Part shown: piece by piece, positions 1 through 5,436 of the stretch
Layout: each line of letters opens with the position of its first letter
How positions within the stretch are numbered: position 1 is the first letter of the stretch
Source of the DNA: Gorillibacterium sp.
GTDB taxonomy: Bacteria; Bacillota; Bacilli; Paenibacillales; NBRC-103111
Direction of reading: 5' to 3'
NCBI GenBank assembly: GCA_014380705.1
Contig: JACMJI010000204.1
Coordinates: forward strand, 1-5,436
DNA: 5,436 nt
Position numbers and translations under genes: made by a program
Notes under the pieces: generated by a model
The model's input: only the letters and a program-made list of their open reading frames with translations
Database searches by the model: none
Told to the model about the DNA's origin: nothing

Positions 1-585
1 ACGCTCATACGTCCGGCACAAACGTATGGAGGCGCAGGGTTTGTTGTCCCTTCAGTTGGCAACGGCACTTATGTAATGAAACGGCTGCGGCAAGGACAAC
101 CCATCATCATACACGGGGACGGGACATCCGTATGGGTTGCATGCCATCGGAACGATGTTGCCAATGCCTTCGTGAATGCAATCGGCAATCAAGCAGCGTT
201 CGGTCAAGGTTATAATGTAACCGGTGAGGAATGGATGACTTTCGATACCTACTGGCGTATGATCGCCAAGGCCCTGGGTGCCCCTGAGCCCAAGTTCGTT
301 CATATTCCAACCGATACCCTAAGCCGCCTGCTGCCTGGAAGGGCCGAGTGGTGCAAGGAGAATTTCATGCATAACAATATTTTCGATAACACGGCAGCAC
401 ACCGGGATCTTGGGTTTCGCTATACGGTGAAGTGGGAGGACGGAATTCGGTCCGTCATCGGGGAGTTGGATAAGACAAATGCGATAGAGTCCTGCAGTGA
501 CGAGCCATACTATGACCTGCTGCTGAAGGCTTGGGATAAATGCAGTGACCAGCTCAAGCTTGATTGTGCTGGACTAGATAATTAG
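1..585 (+). CDS. NAD-dependent epimerase/dehydratase family protein (extended SDR), C-terminal part, 5' end outside window
   Basis: The frame is open from base 1 to the TAG at 583-585, giving 194 residues. The methionine codon at 76 is internal, because clear family sequence lies upstream of it. Visible residues 3-11 (IRPAQTYGG) match the segment that follows the YxxxK catalytic motif in extended SDRs (xRPxxxYG). Residues 39-57 contain GDG, W45 and the HRNDVANAF stretch, which corresponds to the family's HVxDVAxAF. Residues 71-75 (YNVTG) match the usual 'N-[IV]-[GT]-G' strand before the substrate-binding C-terminal helices. The Rossmann glycine motif and the Tyr/Lys catalytic pair must lie off the left edge, so activity cannot be judged. 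Known members epimerise, dehydrate or oxidise nucleotide sugars or free sugars in the cytoplasm; the substrate here is unknown. It sits 24 bases before an aldo/keto reductase in the same direction, so the two are probably cotranscribed. Confidence 0.88.
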   Translation, partial: TLIRPAQTYGGAGFVVPSVGNGTYVMKRLRQGQPIIIHGDGTSVWVACHRNDVANAFVNAIGNQAAFGQGYNVTGEEWMTFDTYWRMIAKALGAPEPKFVHIPTDTLSRLLPGRAEWCKENFMHNNIFDNTAAHRDLGFRYTVKWEDGIRSVIGELDKTNAIESCSDEPYYDLLLKAWDKCSDQLKLDCAGLDN

Positions 586-593
586 AACGCATG

Positions 594-601
594 AAGGAGG
601 T
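594..601 (+). promoter_or_regulatory. Ribosome binding site of the aldo/keto reductase
   Basis: AAGGAGGT is a perfect Shine-Dalgarno sequence, 8 bases before the ATG at 610. An in-frame TAA at 601-603 rules out any upstream start, so the start is fixed. The strength of the site suggests efficient translation of this second gene. Confidence 0.9.
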
Positions 602-609
602 AAGCGATT

Positions 610-1572
610 ATGAAGTGGATAGGCATTCCGGGAACAGGCATCCAAGCCTCCTGCATCGCTTTAGGTACCGCTGAGCTAGGAACGAAGCTTAACAGGGACG
701 AATCATTCCGGTTGTTGGACGCTTATGCTGATTATGGCGGCAACCTGCTGGATACGGCCCAAGTCTATGCCAATTGGATACCAGGCGAAATCAGCCTTAG
801 CGAGAAAACCATCGGCGAGTGGCTACACAGGAAGAATGGGCGGGAGCGGGTCATCCTTTCGACGAAAGGTGCGCATCCCGATCTTAAGACAATGAACATC
901 TCACGCTTGAGCAGAAATGAAATTTTAAAGGATCTAGATGACAGTCTCCGCCATCTTAGGACGGATTACATCGATCTTTACTGGCTGCACCGCGATGATC
1001 CAAGCTTGCCTGTAGGAGAAATTATGGAGACACTGAATGAGCAGATCCGAGCGGGTAAAATTGTGTCTGCCGGCTGCTCCAACTGGTTGCCTGGACGAAT
1101 TCAGGAGGCACAGCAGTACGCCACTGGGCAGGGACTCCAAGCGTTTTCGGCCAGTCAGATTCATTGGAGCATGGCAGTTATCAATTCGGAGGTTATGACT
1201 GACCCCACGATTGTTTCTATGGATGATGCAGCGTATAGGTTTTATTTGAAAGCAGGAATGCTGGTCATGGCGTTCAGCTCGCAAGCCCGCGGGTTCTTTC
1301 AGAAGGTTGCGGATGGGGGGCTGGAACGGCTGCCGGATTGGGTGAAGGCGACTTATTATAATGAAGCAACAATGGGTCGACTGGATAGGGCAAGGCGACT
1401 GGCGAAGGAGCTAAACATTTCGATCGGTGCTGTAGCTCTGGGCTATCTCACCTCGCAGCCATTCGCAGCTGTTCCGATCATCGGTCCTCAGTCGATGGAC
1501 CAGTTGGCTGATTCCATGTGGGCCGCGGATGTTGTCTTGACATCAGAACAGATCGCTTATTTGGAAGGGTAA
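610..1572 (+). CDS. Aldo/keto reductase
   Basis: This 320-residue protein has the normal length of a single-domain (beta/alpha)8 aldo/keto reductase and uses NAD(P)H to interconvert carbonyls and alcohols in the cytoplasm. The whole catalytic tetrad is readable: Asp48 and Tyr53 in LLDTAQVYANW, Lys86 in STKGAH, and His127 in LYWLHRDDP. Further family marks are LGTAELG near the N-terminus (18-24), GCSNW at 155-159, Gln183 in ASQIHW, and the cofactor-loop region VPIIGPQSMDQL at 288-299. These fit the bacterial sugar/aromatic-aldehyde type AKRs, but the substrate cannot be read from sequence. The start is fixed by a perfect Shine-Dalgarno and an immediately upstream in-frame stop. It follows the SDR by 24 bases and precedes a GH78-like glycosidase, which suggests a role in metabolism of a sugar or of an aglycone freed from a glycoside. 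No truncation or missing key residue is seen. Confidence 0.95.
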   Translation: MKWIGIPGTGIQASCIALGTAELGTKLNRDESFRLLDAYADYGGNLLDTAQVYANWIPGEISLSEKTIGEWLHRKNGRERVILSTKGAHPDLKTMNISRLSRNEILKDLDDSLRHLRTDYIDLYWLHRDDPSLPVGEIMETLNEQIRAGKIVSAGCSNWLPGRIQEAQQYATGQGLQAFSASQIHWSMAVINSEVMTDPTIVSMDDAAYRFYLKAGMLVMAFSSQARGFFQKVADGGLERLPDWVKATYYNEATMGRLDRARRLAKELNISIGAVALGYLTSQPFAAVPIIGPQSMDQLADSMWAADVVLTSEQIAYLEG

Positions 1573-1677
1573 AGTGAGTACAGTTTTCCCACTTAGTAGA
1601 AACAATAATCCCTTGTTTGACGTTGTTGAGTCCCTTATAGTAAATGAAGGTAAATAGAATGAGAGGGGTATACACAT
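1573..1677 (+). other. Intergenic gap between reductase and glycosidase, weak hairpins and possible weak promoter
   Basis: Two small inverted repeats are visible: AAGTG (1572-1576) with CACTT (1590-1594), and AAACAA (1600-1605) with TTGTTT (1613-1618) around a 7-base loop. Neither is followed by a T run, so they do not make an intrinsic terminator and readthrough from the reductase gene is likely. TTGACG at 1617-1622 is a fair -35 element, but the best -10 matches downstream (TATAGT at 1636-1641, or TAGTAA at 1638-1643) are at 13 and 15 bases, too close for a normal sigma-A promoter. A separate promoter for the glycosidase is therefore only a possibility. Confidence 0.35.
1661..1669 (+). promoter_or_regulatory. 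Ribosome binding site of the GH78-like glycosidase
   Basis: GAGAGGGGT lies 8-9 bases before the ATG at 1678. It pairs less well with the 16S tail than the site before the reductase. An in-frame TGA at 1660-1662 excludes any earlier start. Confidence 0.75.
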
Positions 1678-4038
1678 ATGACATTGGTGAAATGGAAGGC
1701 AGCCTGGATCTGGTGCGGGAAGTCTCCCAACCCGAATTCAAACGATATGGTTCGCTTCCGCAAGACCTTTGAACTTCCGGAGGGTGTTGATTGTGAGCTA
1801 TCGCTTAAGGTAAGCGCGGATAGTAGATACCAGCTTTATATAAATGGTCATGCCGTAGGAGTTGGCCCCTGCAAAGGGGATGTCCATGATACTTATTACG
1901 AGGAATACGAGGTATCCTCCCTACTTAAGCCCGGCAAGAATGTTATCGCGGCAACCGTGCTGCATTATGCATCGATTCCTTCCGGGACATCTGGTCCTGT
2001 GTCTATCTACCGGACAAGCAGGGGGGGGCTATTTGTTCAAGGGTCGGTAATGGCAGCGAATGAAGAACTAGTCAGCCTGAATACGGACGAAACCTGGTGC
2101 TGCTTGCCCGATCCGTCATACCAAATAGTCAACCGTTCCTGGCGCACCTCCGTCTGGATGGGCGGGGTGGAGGAAATAGACGGACGCATCCAGCCTGCAG
2201 GCTGCGCAAAGATCGAATATGATGATAAGGCTTGGGAAACCGCAACAGTGATTGAACGGCTAGGAAACGTACACGGCGTATTATCGGCATGGAACCTTGC
2301 TCCTAGGCCAATCCCGATGCTGTTTCAACGGGATTGCTATTTTGAACGACTGTTACAAGGCAGCCTGAACCTAAATGAAGAACCGCAATTTATCGAGATG
2401 CTCCAGGGCAATGGCAGCTATACCGTTCCTGCCGGAAGTAAACTTACGGTTGAGTTGGACGCAGAACAGTTGACAACCGCTTACCTGCGTATAGGGATAG
2501 AGAACGGTAAAAATTCGCGCATTTCCATCACCCCTTCTGAGAGCTATGAGTTTCAGGTTGGGGAATGGGAATCTGAGAAGCGGATTCGAGATGATTACCA
2601 GAATGGAAAGCTGATTGGCGATCCTGATGTTTACACCGCTGCGGGATGGGGCGTCCCGGGCTCCTTGGAAACCTACGAGCCCTTCTGGTTCCGTACCTTC
2701 CGCTTCGTTAAGCTGGAGATTGAGACGGGCGATGAGGCGTTGGTCTTACACCAATTCAATTACCGTCAAACCGGTTACCCACTGCTAGAGCGCAGCCGCT
2801 TCGAAAGCTCCAAGCCGGAATGGGACATTCTACGGCAAGTAAGCATTCGGACGCTCGCGAACTGTATGCATGAAACCTACGAGGATTGCCCCTATTATGA
2901 ACAGCTGCAATACACCATGGATACGATGTTGATGACGCTCTTTACTTATTACTTGTCGGGTGACGACCGGATGGCAAGACGTTCCTTAGAGGATTACCGT
3001 AAATCCGCAATGCCGGACGGGATGCTCCAGAGCCGTTACCCCAGCTTAGATCGGCAGATCATCCCAGGCTTCTCTCTGTATTGGATCTCCATGTTATTTG
3101 AGCATTACATGCACTTCGGAGACCGTGAGCTTCTTACCCGCAATCGGTTGGCTGTAGAGGGCGTGCTGGAGTGGTTCGAAAACCGAAGAGAGCCGGACGG
3201 ATTGGTCGGCAAACTTCCGGAAATCTACTGGAATTATATCGATTGGGTGAAAGAATGGGAGAACGGGATCCCTCCGGCAGGCCGGGAAGGCTCCATGACC
3301 GTACTAAACCTGTTATTGGCCACCGCTCTCGGGCAAGCAGCGTTTCTTATGGAGGAGCTAAAGAACACGGAAGTGGCCCACATTTATACAGAGCGGAAGA
3401 ATTTGATCCTGCAAGCGGTCAATGAACAATGCCGTATGAGCAACAATGGTTTGTTCCGGGATGGCCCTCACTCGGACGAAACGAGCCAGCATGCCCAGAT
3501 TTGGGCTGTACTTGCCGGGGCTGTGAGCAAGGAAGAAGGCGCCGAGCTCTTATCCGCCATGGAACAAGAAGAGATACCAAAGGTATCCTTTGCGATGTCA
3601 TTCTTCCTTTTCCGCGCTTATGCTATCACTGGATTAACCGAACGGACTTTTGATATGTGGGGACCGTGGGAGGGAATGCTTCGCGAGGGCTTAACCACCT
3701 GGAAGGAAGATCCGGTTGGGCACAGGAGCGATTGCCATGGTTGGGGGTCTCTGCCATTATATGCTTTCCCAGCCTATGTACTGGGAGTAAAGCCAGACCT
3801 GCCAGGCTACGCACAGATTCGCATTGAGCCTTGCTTCGGTTCCCTAGAATGGGCTTCCGGTACCGTTCCCTGCTCGGTCGGCGAAGTCGCGGTGGCGTGG
3901 CGCAAGGAAGGGGATCTTATCCATCTGGAATGGAGCTCCCCAGAGGGTATTCCAGTACGGATCATCCTTCCCAATGGAGTAGACACCTTGTATGAAAGTG
4001 GCGGTGCCCAAAGCTTGATCTATACTTTGGGATCATAA
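1678..4038 (+). CDS. Alpha-L-rhamnosidase-like glycoside hydrolase (GH78-like, six-hairpin superfamily), intracellular
   Basis: This 786-residue protein is an inverting exo-glycosidase of the alpha-L-rhamnosidase superfamily by its motifs. Residues 6-100 form an N-terminal beta domain (AAWIW, VRFRKTFELP, YQLYINGHAVGVGP, then DTYYEEYEVSSLL), as in rhamnosidase N-domains. A second beta region runs to about 370. The (alpha/alpha)6 catalytic barrel spans roughly 375-690 and holds EDCPYYEQLQYTMD (402-415), where Glu408 fits the general acid and Asp415 the conserved aspartate. It also holds YWNYIDW (517-523), TTWKED with Glu677 as the likely base-side glutamate, and CHGWGS (686-691). A C-terminal beta domain follows (LGVKPDLPGY from 702, WASGTVP at 725-731). 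Canonical GH78 enzymes are usually 900-1100 residues, so this is a short form. There is no signal peptide or membrane segment, so it should act in the cytoplasm on imported glycosides. L-rhamnose as the released sugar is the family default, not proven. A run of eight G at 2021-2028 lies inside the frame. Confidence 0.9.
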   Translation: MTLVKWKAAWIWCGKSPNPNSNDMVRFRKTFELPEGVDCELSLKVSADSRYQLYINGHAVGVGPCKGDVHDTYYEEYEVSSLLKPGKNVIAATVLHYASIPSGTSGPVSIYRTSRGGLFVQGSVMAANEELVSLNTDETWCCLPDPSYQIVNRSWRTSVWMGGVEEIDGRIQPAGCAKIEYDDKAWETATVIERLGNVHGVLSAWNLAPRPIPMLFQRDCYFERLLQGSLNLNEEPQFIEMLQGNGSYTVPAGSKLTVELDAEQLTTAYLRIGIENGKNSRISITPSESYEFQVGEWESEKRIRDDYQNGKLIGDPDVYTAAGWGVPGSLETYEPFWFRTFRFVKLEIETGDEALVLHQFNYRQTGYPLLERSRFESSKPEWDILRQVSIRTLANCMHETYEDCPYYEQLQYTMDTMLMTLFTYYLSGDDRMARRSLEDYRKSAMPDGMLQSRYPSLDRQIIPGFSLYWISMLFEHYMHFGDRELLTRNRLAVEGVLEWFENRREPDGLVGKLPEIYWNYIDWVKEWENGIPPAGREGSMTVLNLLLATALGQAAFLMEELKNTEVAHIYTERKNLILQAVNEQCRMSNNGLFRDGPHSDETSQHAQIWAVLAGAVSKEEGAELLSAMEQEEIPKVSFAMSFFLFRAYAITGLTERTFDMWGPWEGMLREGLTTWKEDPVGHRSDCHGWGSLPLYAFPAYVLGVKPDLPGYAQIRIEPCFGSLEWASGTVPCSVGEVAVAWRKEGDLIHLEWSSPEGIPVRIILPNGVDTLYESGGAQSLIYTLGS
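2021..2028 (+). repeat. G8 homopolymer inside the glycosidase gene
   Basis: Eight consecutive G encode part of Arg115-Gly116-Gly117. Loss of one G would end the protein at the TAA at 2048-2050, and gain of one G at the TGA at 2061-2063. The tract is therefore a potential slippage or sequencing-error site in an otherwise intact gene. Confidence 0.9.
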
Positions 4039-4046
4039 AACAAATC

Positions 4047-4085
4047 GTAGAAGTGCTAACAGAATTGTTGGCACTTCTACTTTAC
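4047..4085 (+). terminator. Intrinsic terminator after the glycosidase gene, possibly bidirectional
   Basis: GTAGAAGTGC (4047-4056) pairs perfectly with GCACTTCTAC (4071-4080). Five more pairs inside (one of them U-G) extend the stem to 15 bp closed by a GAAT tetraloop at 4062-4065. The hairpin begins 8 bases after the TAA of the glycosidase. On the + strand the tail is only TTTACCTT, a poor U tract. On the - strand the tail reads GATTTGTTTT, somewhat richer in T, so it could also stop antisense transcription. It marks the end of the enzyme block. Confidence 0.85.
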
Positions 4086-4163
4086 CTTGTACCTGTTCCT
4101 CACGAGTAAGGAGATCCCGCACAAGCGTTTACTCTTGTTTATTAGAAAAGGGGCTTATTTATT
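4086..4163 (+). other. Intergenic stretch between terminator and ABC promoter region
   Basis: No gene is supported here. Two short inverted repeats overlap: GAGTAA (4104-4109) with TTACTC (4129-4134), and ACAAG (4121-4125) with CTTGT (4134-4138). They could not form together. TATTAGAA at 4140-4147 is the left arm of a longer-range inverted repeat whose right arm, TTCTAATA, lies at 4192-4199 beside the ABC gene start. Confidence 0.4.
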
Positions 4164-4192
4164 TTGCCCAAAGAGCGACTTTAATATAGTAT
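4164..4192 (+). promoter_or_regulatory. Candidate sigma-A promoter of the ABC transporter gene
   Basis: TTGCCC at 4164-4169 is followed after 17 bases by TAGTAT at 4187-4192, four of six matches in each box. An overlapping -10, TATAGT at 4185-4190, matches five of six but at 15-base spacing. Transcription would begin around 4197-4200, leaving a very short leader before the ATG at 4215. The local AT richness fits a promoter, but the -35 is weak. Confidence 0.4.
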
Positions 4193-4202
4193 TCTAATAG
4201 AA
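4192..4202. promoter_or_regulatory. Palindrome at the predicted transcription start of the ABC gene, possible operator
   Basis: TTCTA-A-TAGAA is an exact inverted repeat with 5-base arms around one central base. It overlaps the 3' end of the candidate -10 and abuts the ribosome binding site. Short palindromes of this kind at the start site are common operators for MarR- or TetR-type regulators of drug exporters. No regulator gene is visible, so the assignment is an inference. Confidence 0.3.
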
Positions 4203-4209
4203 AGGGGTG
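4201..4209 (+). promoter_or_regulatory. Ribosome binding site of the ABC transporter gene
   Basis: AAAGGGGTG lies about 6-7 bases before the ATG at 4215. An in-frame TAA at 4182-4184, with no ATG, GTG or TTG codon between it and 4215, fixes the start. Confidence 0.8.
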
Positions 4210-4214
4210 GGGCT

Positions 4215-5436
4215 ATGTCTTTTGTTCGTAGATTACAATGGTTTTTTAAACTTCGATGGGGCCAATATGCGTTAGCGATTTCTCTAATGACGGCCGTGAG
4301 TGTGCTCTCAACGATTCCACCTAAAATGATCGGTAACACCATCGATCATATAGGCAAGAACAAATTGACATCAAGCGAACTGAGCAACACCGTGTTAATG
4401 TTGATCGGATTGGCAATTTTGCTTTATATTTTAGCTTATTTTTGGATCACAACCTTGTTTGGGAATTCTGCTTTGGTTGAGAAACTGCTGAGGGGACGTT
4501 TGCTTGCTCATTTAACGAAAATGACACCCGGATTTTTTCAGCGAAACAGTACAGGTCAATTGATGGCTTTAGCGACCAATGATATTTTGGCGATCGGCCA
4601 AACCACGGGATACGGCGTGATGACGCTGGTTAATACCTTGGTAGGGGTATCGGTTGTTGTTCTTACTATGATTTCTTTTATTAGCTATAAACTAATGCTT
4701 GCGGCGTTAATTCCGTTGCCTTTTTTAGTGCTTGTGATAAGTGTATTGGGTAAAAAAGTACGCACTCGTTTTATAGCCGCCCAAGCCTCCTTTGGCACGA
4801 TGAACGACCATGCGCTGGAATCAATTTCAGGTATGCGAGTGATTCGCTCTTATGTACAGGAAAAGCAGGACATTGCGGCATTTGACAAAGTGACTGCCGA
4901 TGTCATGAAGAAGAACCAACAGGTTTCTATTCTCAATGCTTTATTTCAGCCACTCATTTCACTCATTGTAGGTTGTAGCTTCTCTATTGGGCTAGGGTAT
5001 GGTTCCTATTTGGTGTTTCATAGTGAAATTACCCTTGGACAGCTGATTTCTTTCAATATTTATTTAGGAATGCTTATCTGGCCGATGATTGCCTTTGGTG
5101 AGTTTATCAATGTATTGCAGCGGGGCAACGCTTCTGCAGACCGTTTGGATACAGCATTTGCTCATGAAGCAGATTTGAAGGACTCCGACCAAGTGGTTGC
5201 CCTTAAAGAGCCAACGAGTATCGAAATGAAAGAGCTTTCCTTTAGCTACCCGAGTACAGTGCGTCCTAGTTTAAGTGAGGTATCGTTTCGTCTGGAGCAA
5301 GGACAGACGCTCGGGATTGTCGGTCGGACTGGCGGTGGCAAAAGCACGCTGATTAAGCAGCTACTTCGCCAATATCCGATCGAACCGGATCGATTCTTTA
5401 TTGAAGATATATCTGTGGAGAAAAAATGCATCGATC
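4215..5436 (+). CDS. ABC multidrug exporter half-transporter, YheI/BmrC-like, 3' end outside window
   Basis: The frame begins at ATG 4215 and stays open to the window edge, giving 407 complete codons. It is a fused membrane-domain plus nucleotide-binding-domain exporter. Six hydrophobic segments are visible at about 18-34, 60-82, 135-156, 159-179, 246-268 and 275-297, the usual type IV exporter count. The start (RLQWFFKLRWGQYALAI) and the PPKMIGNTIDHI stretch resemble Bacillus YheI/BmrC proteins. In the ATPase domain, Tyr345 in LSFSYPS is the A-loop aromatic residue, and GRTGGGKST (370-378) is an intact Walker A with Lys376. Q-loop, signature, Walker B and H-loop lie beyond the edge. Full-length relatives have about 580-600 residues. 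BmrC works as a heterodimer with BmrD, so a second half-transporter gene is expected downstream. Likely role is ATP-driven export of drugs or lipophilic compounds across the cell membrane. It is visibly more AT-rich than the upstream enzymes and separated from them by a terminator. Confidence 0.92.
   Translation, partial: MSFVRRLQWFFKLRWGQYALAISLMTAVSVLSTIPPKMIGNTIDHIGKNKLTSSELSNTVLMLIGLAILLYILAYFWITTLFGNSALVEKLLRGRLLAHLTKMTPGFFQRNSTGQLMALATNDILAIGQTTGYGVMTLVNTLVGVSVVVLTMISFISYKLMLAALIPLPFLVLVISVLGKKVRTRFIAAQASFGTMNDHALESISGMRVIRSYVQEKQDIAAFDKVTADVMKKNQQVSILNALFQPLISLIVGCSFSIGLGYGSYLVFHSEITLGQLISFNIYLGMLIWPMIAFGEFINVLQRGNASADRLDTAFAHEADLKDSDQVVALKEPTSIEMKELSFSYPSTVRPSLSEVSFRLEQGQTLGIVGRTGGGKSTLIKQLLRQYPIEPDRFFIEDISVEKKCID

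Noticed and set aside
76..585. A complete 169-residue protein starting at ATG 76
   Set aside because: The same frame is open to base 1 and encodes recognisable extended-SDR sequence (RPAQTYGG) upstream, with no Shine-Dalgarno before 76. It is an internal methionine of a larger gene.
934..1284. 116-residue - strand frame opposite the aldo/keto reductase
   Set aside because: It is antisense to a gene with a complete catalytic tetrad, and its translation looks like a random shadow rich in Arg, His and Cys.
1572..1618. Intrinsic terminator after the reductase gene
   Set aside because: Stems are only 5-6 bp and no T run follows either hairpin.
1862..2050. Small + strand frame overlapping the glycosidase gene
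   Set aside because: It lies wholly inside a clear GH78-like gene in another frame and shows no family motif or good ribosome binding site. Its stop is only of interest for the G8 slippage case.
4119..4134. Possible catabolite-responsive (cre) site at CACAAGCGTTTACTC
   Set aside because: The right part fits AANCGNWNNCW, but the TG of the left arm is missing and the upstream bases do not match, so it falls short of the consensus.
5246..5431. 61-residue - strand frame opposite the ABC gene
   Set aside because: It is antisense to the A-loop and Walker A region of the transporter, so it is a shadow of conserved coding sequence.

Overview
The window looks like chromosome from a Gram-positive Firmicute of the Paenibacillus/Bacillus type. 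The reasons are strong Shine-Dalgarno sequences (a perfect AAGGAGGT before the second gene), moderate base composition, a GH78-like intracellular glycosidase with the CPYYEQLQY motif, and a multidrug ABC half-transporter that resembles the YheI/BmrC family. The taxon is inferred from gene style, not proven.

Left part (1-4038), one co-oriented catabolic block on the + strand. It opens inside an extended short-chain dehydrogenase (NAD-dependent epimerase/dehydratase family), of which only the C-terminal 194 residues are visible (1-585). After 24 bases comes a complete 320-residue aldo/keto reductase with an intact Asp-Tyr-Lys-His tetrad (610-1572). A 105-base gap with weak hairpins but no convincing terminator then leads to a complete 786-residue glycosidase of the alpha-L-rhamnosidase (GH78-like, six-hairpin) superfamily without a signal peptide (1678-4038). 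A strong 15-bp hairpin at 4047-4080 closes the block.

Right part (4081-5436). A 134-base intergenic region carries a candidate promoter, an 11-base palindrome next to the ribosome binding site, and a possible six-codon leader frame. It precedes the first 407 residues of an ABC exporter subunit (4215 to the window end): six membrane segments, A-loop tyrosine and Walker A are visible, and the rest lies beyond the edge. This part is visibly more AT-rich than the left block and is probably an independent transcription unit.

How the genes may work together: the three enzymes look like a cytoplasmic module that handles an imported glycoside, with the GH78-like protein releasing a sugar (plausibly L-rhamnose or a relative) and the two NAD(P)-dependent enzymes acting on a sugar or aglycone. 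No transporter, regulator or sugar kinase is visible here to fix the substrate. The ABC gene has no evident link to that pathway. I see no RNA genes, CRISPR arrays, insertion sequences or prophage parts, and no clearly novel system; the most unusual points are the divergent GH78 active-site region, its G8 tract, and the structured leader of the ABC gene.
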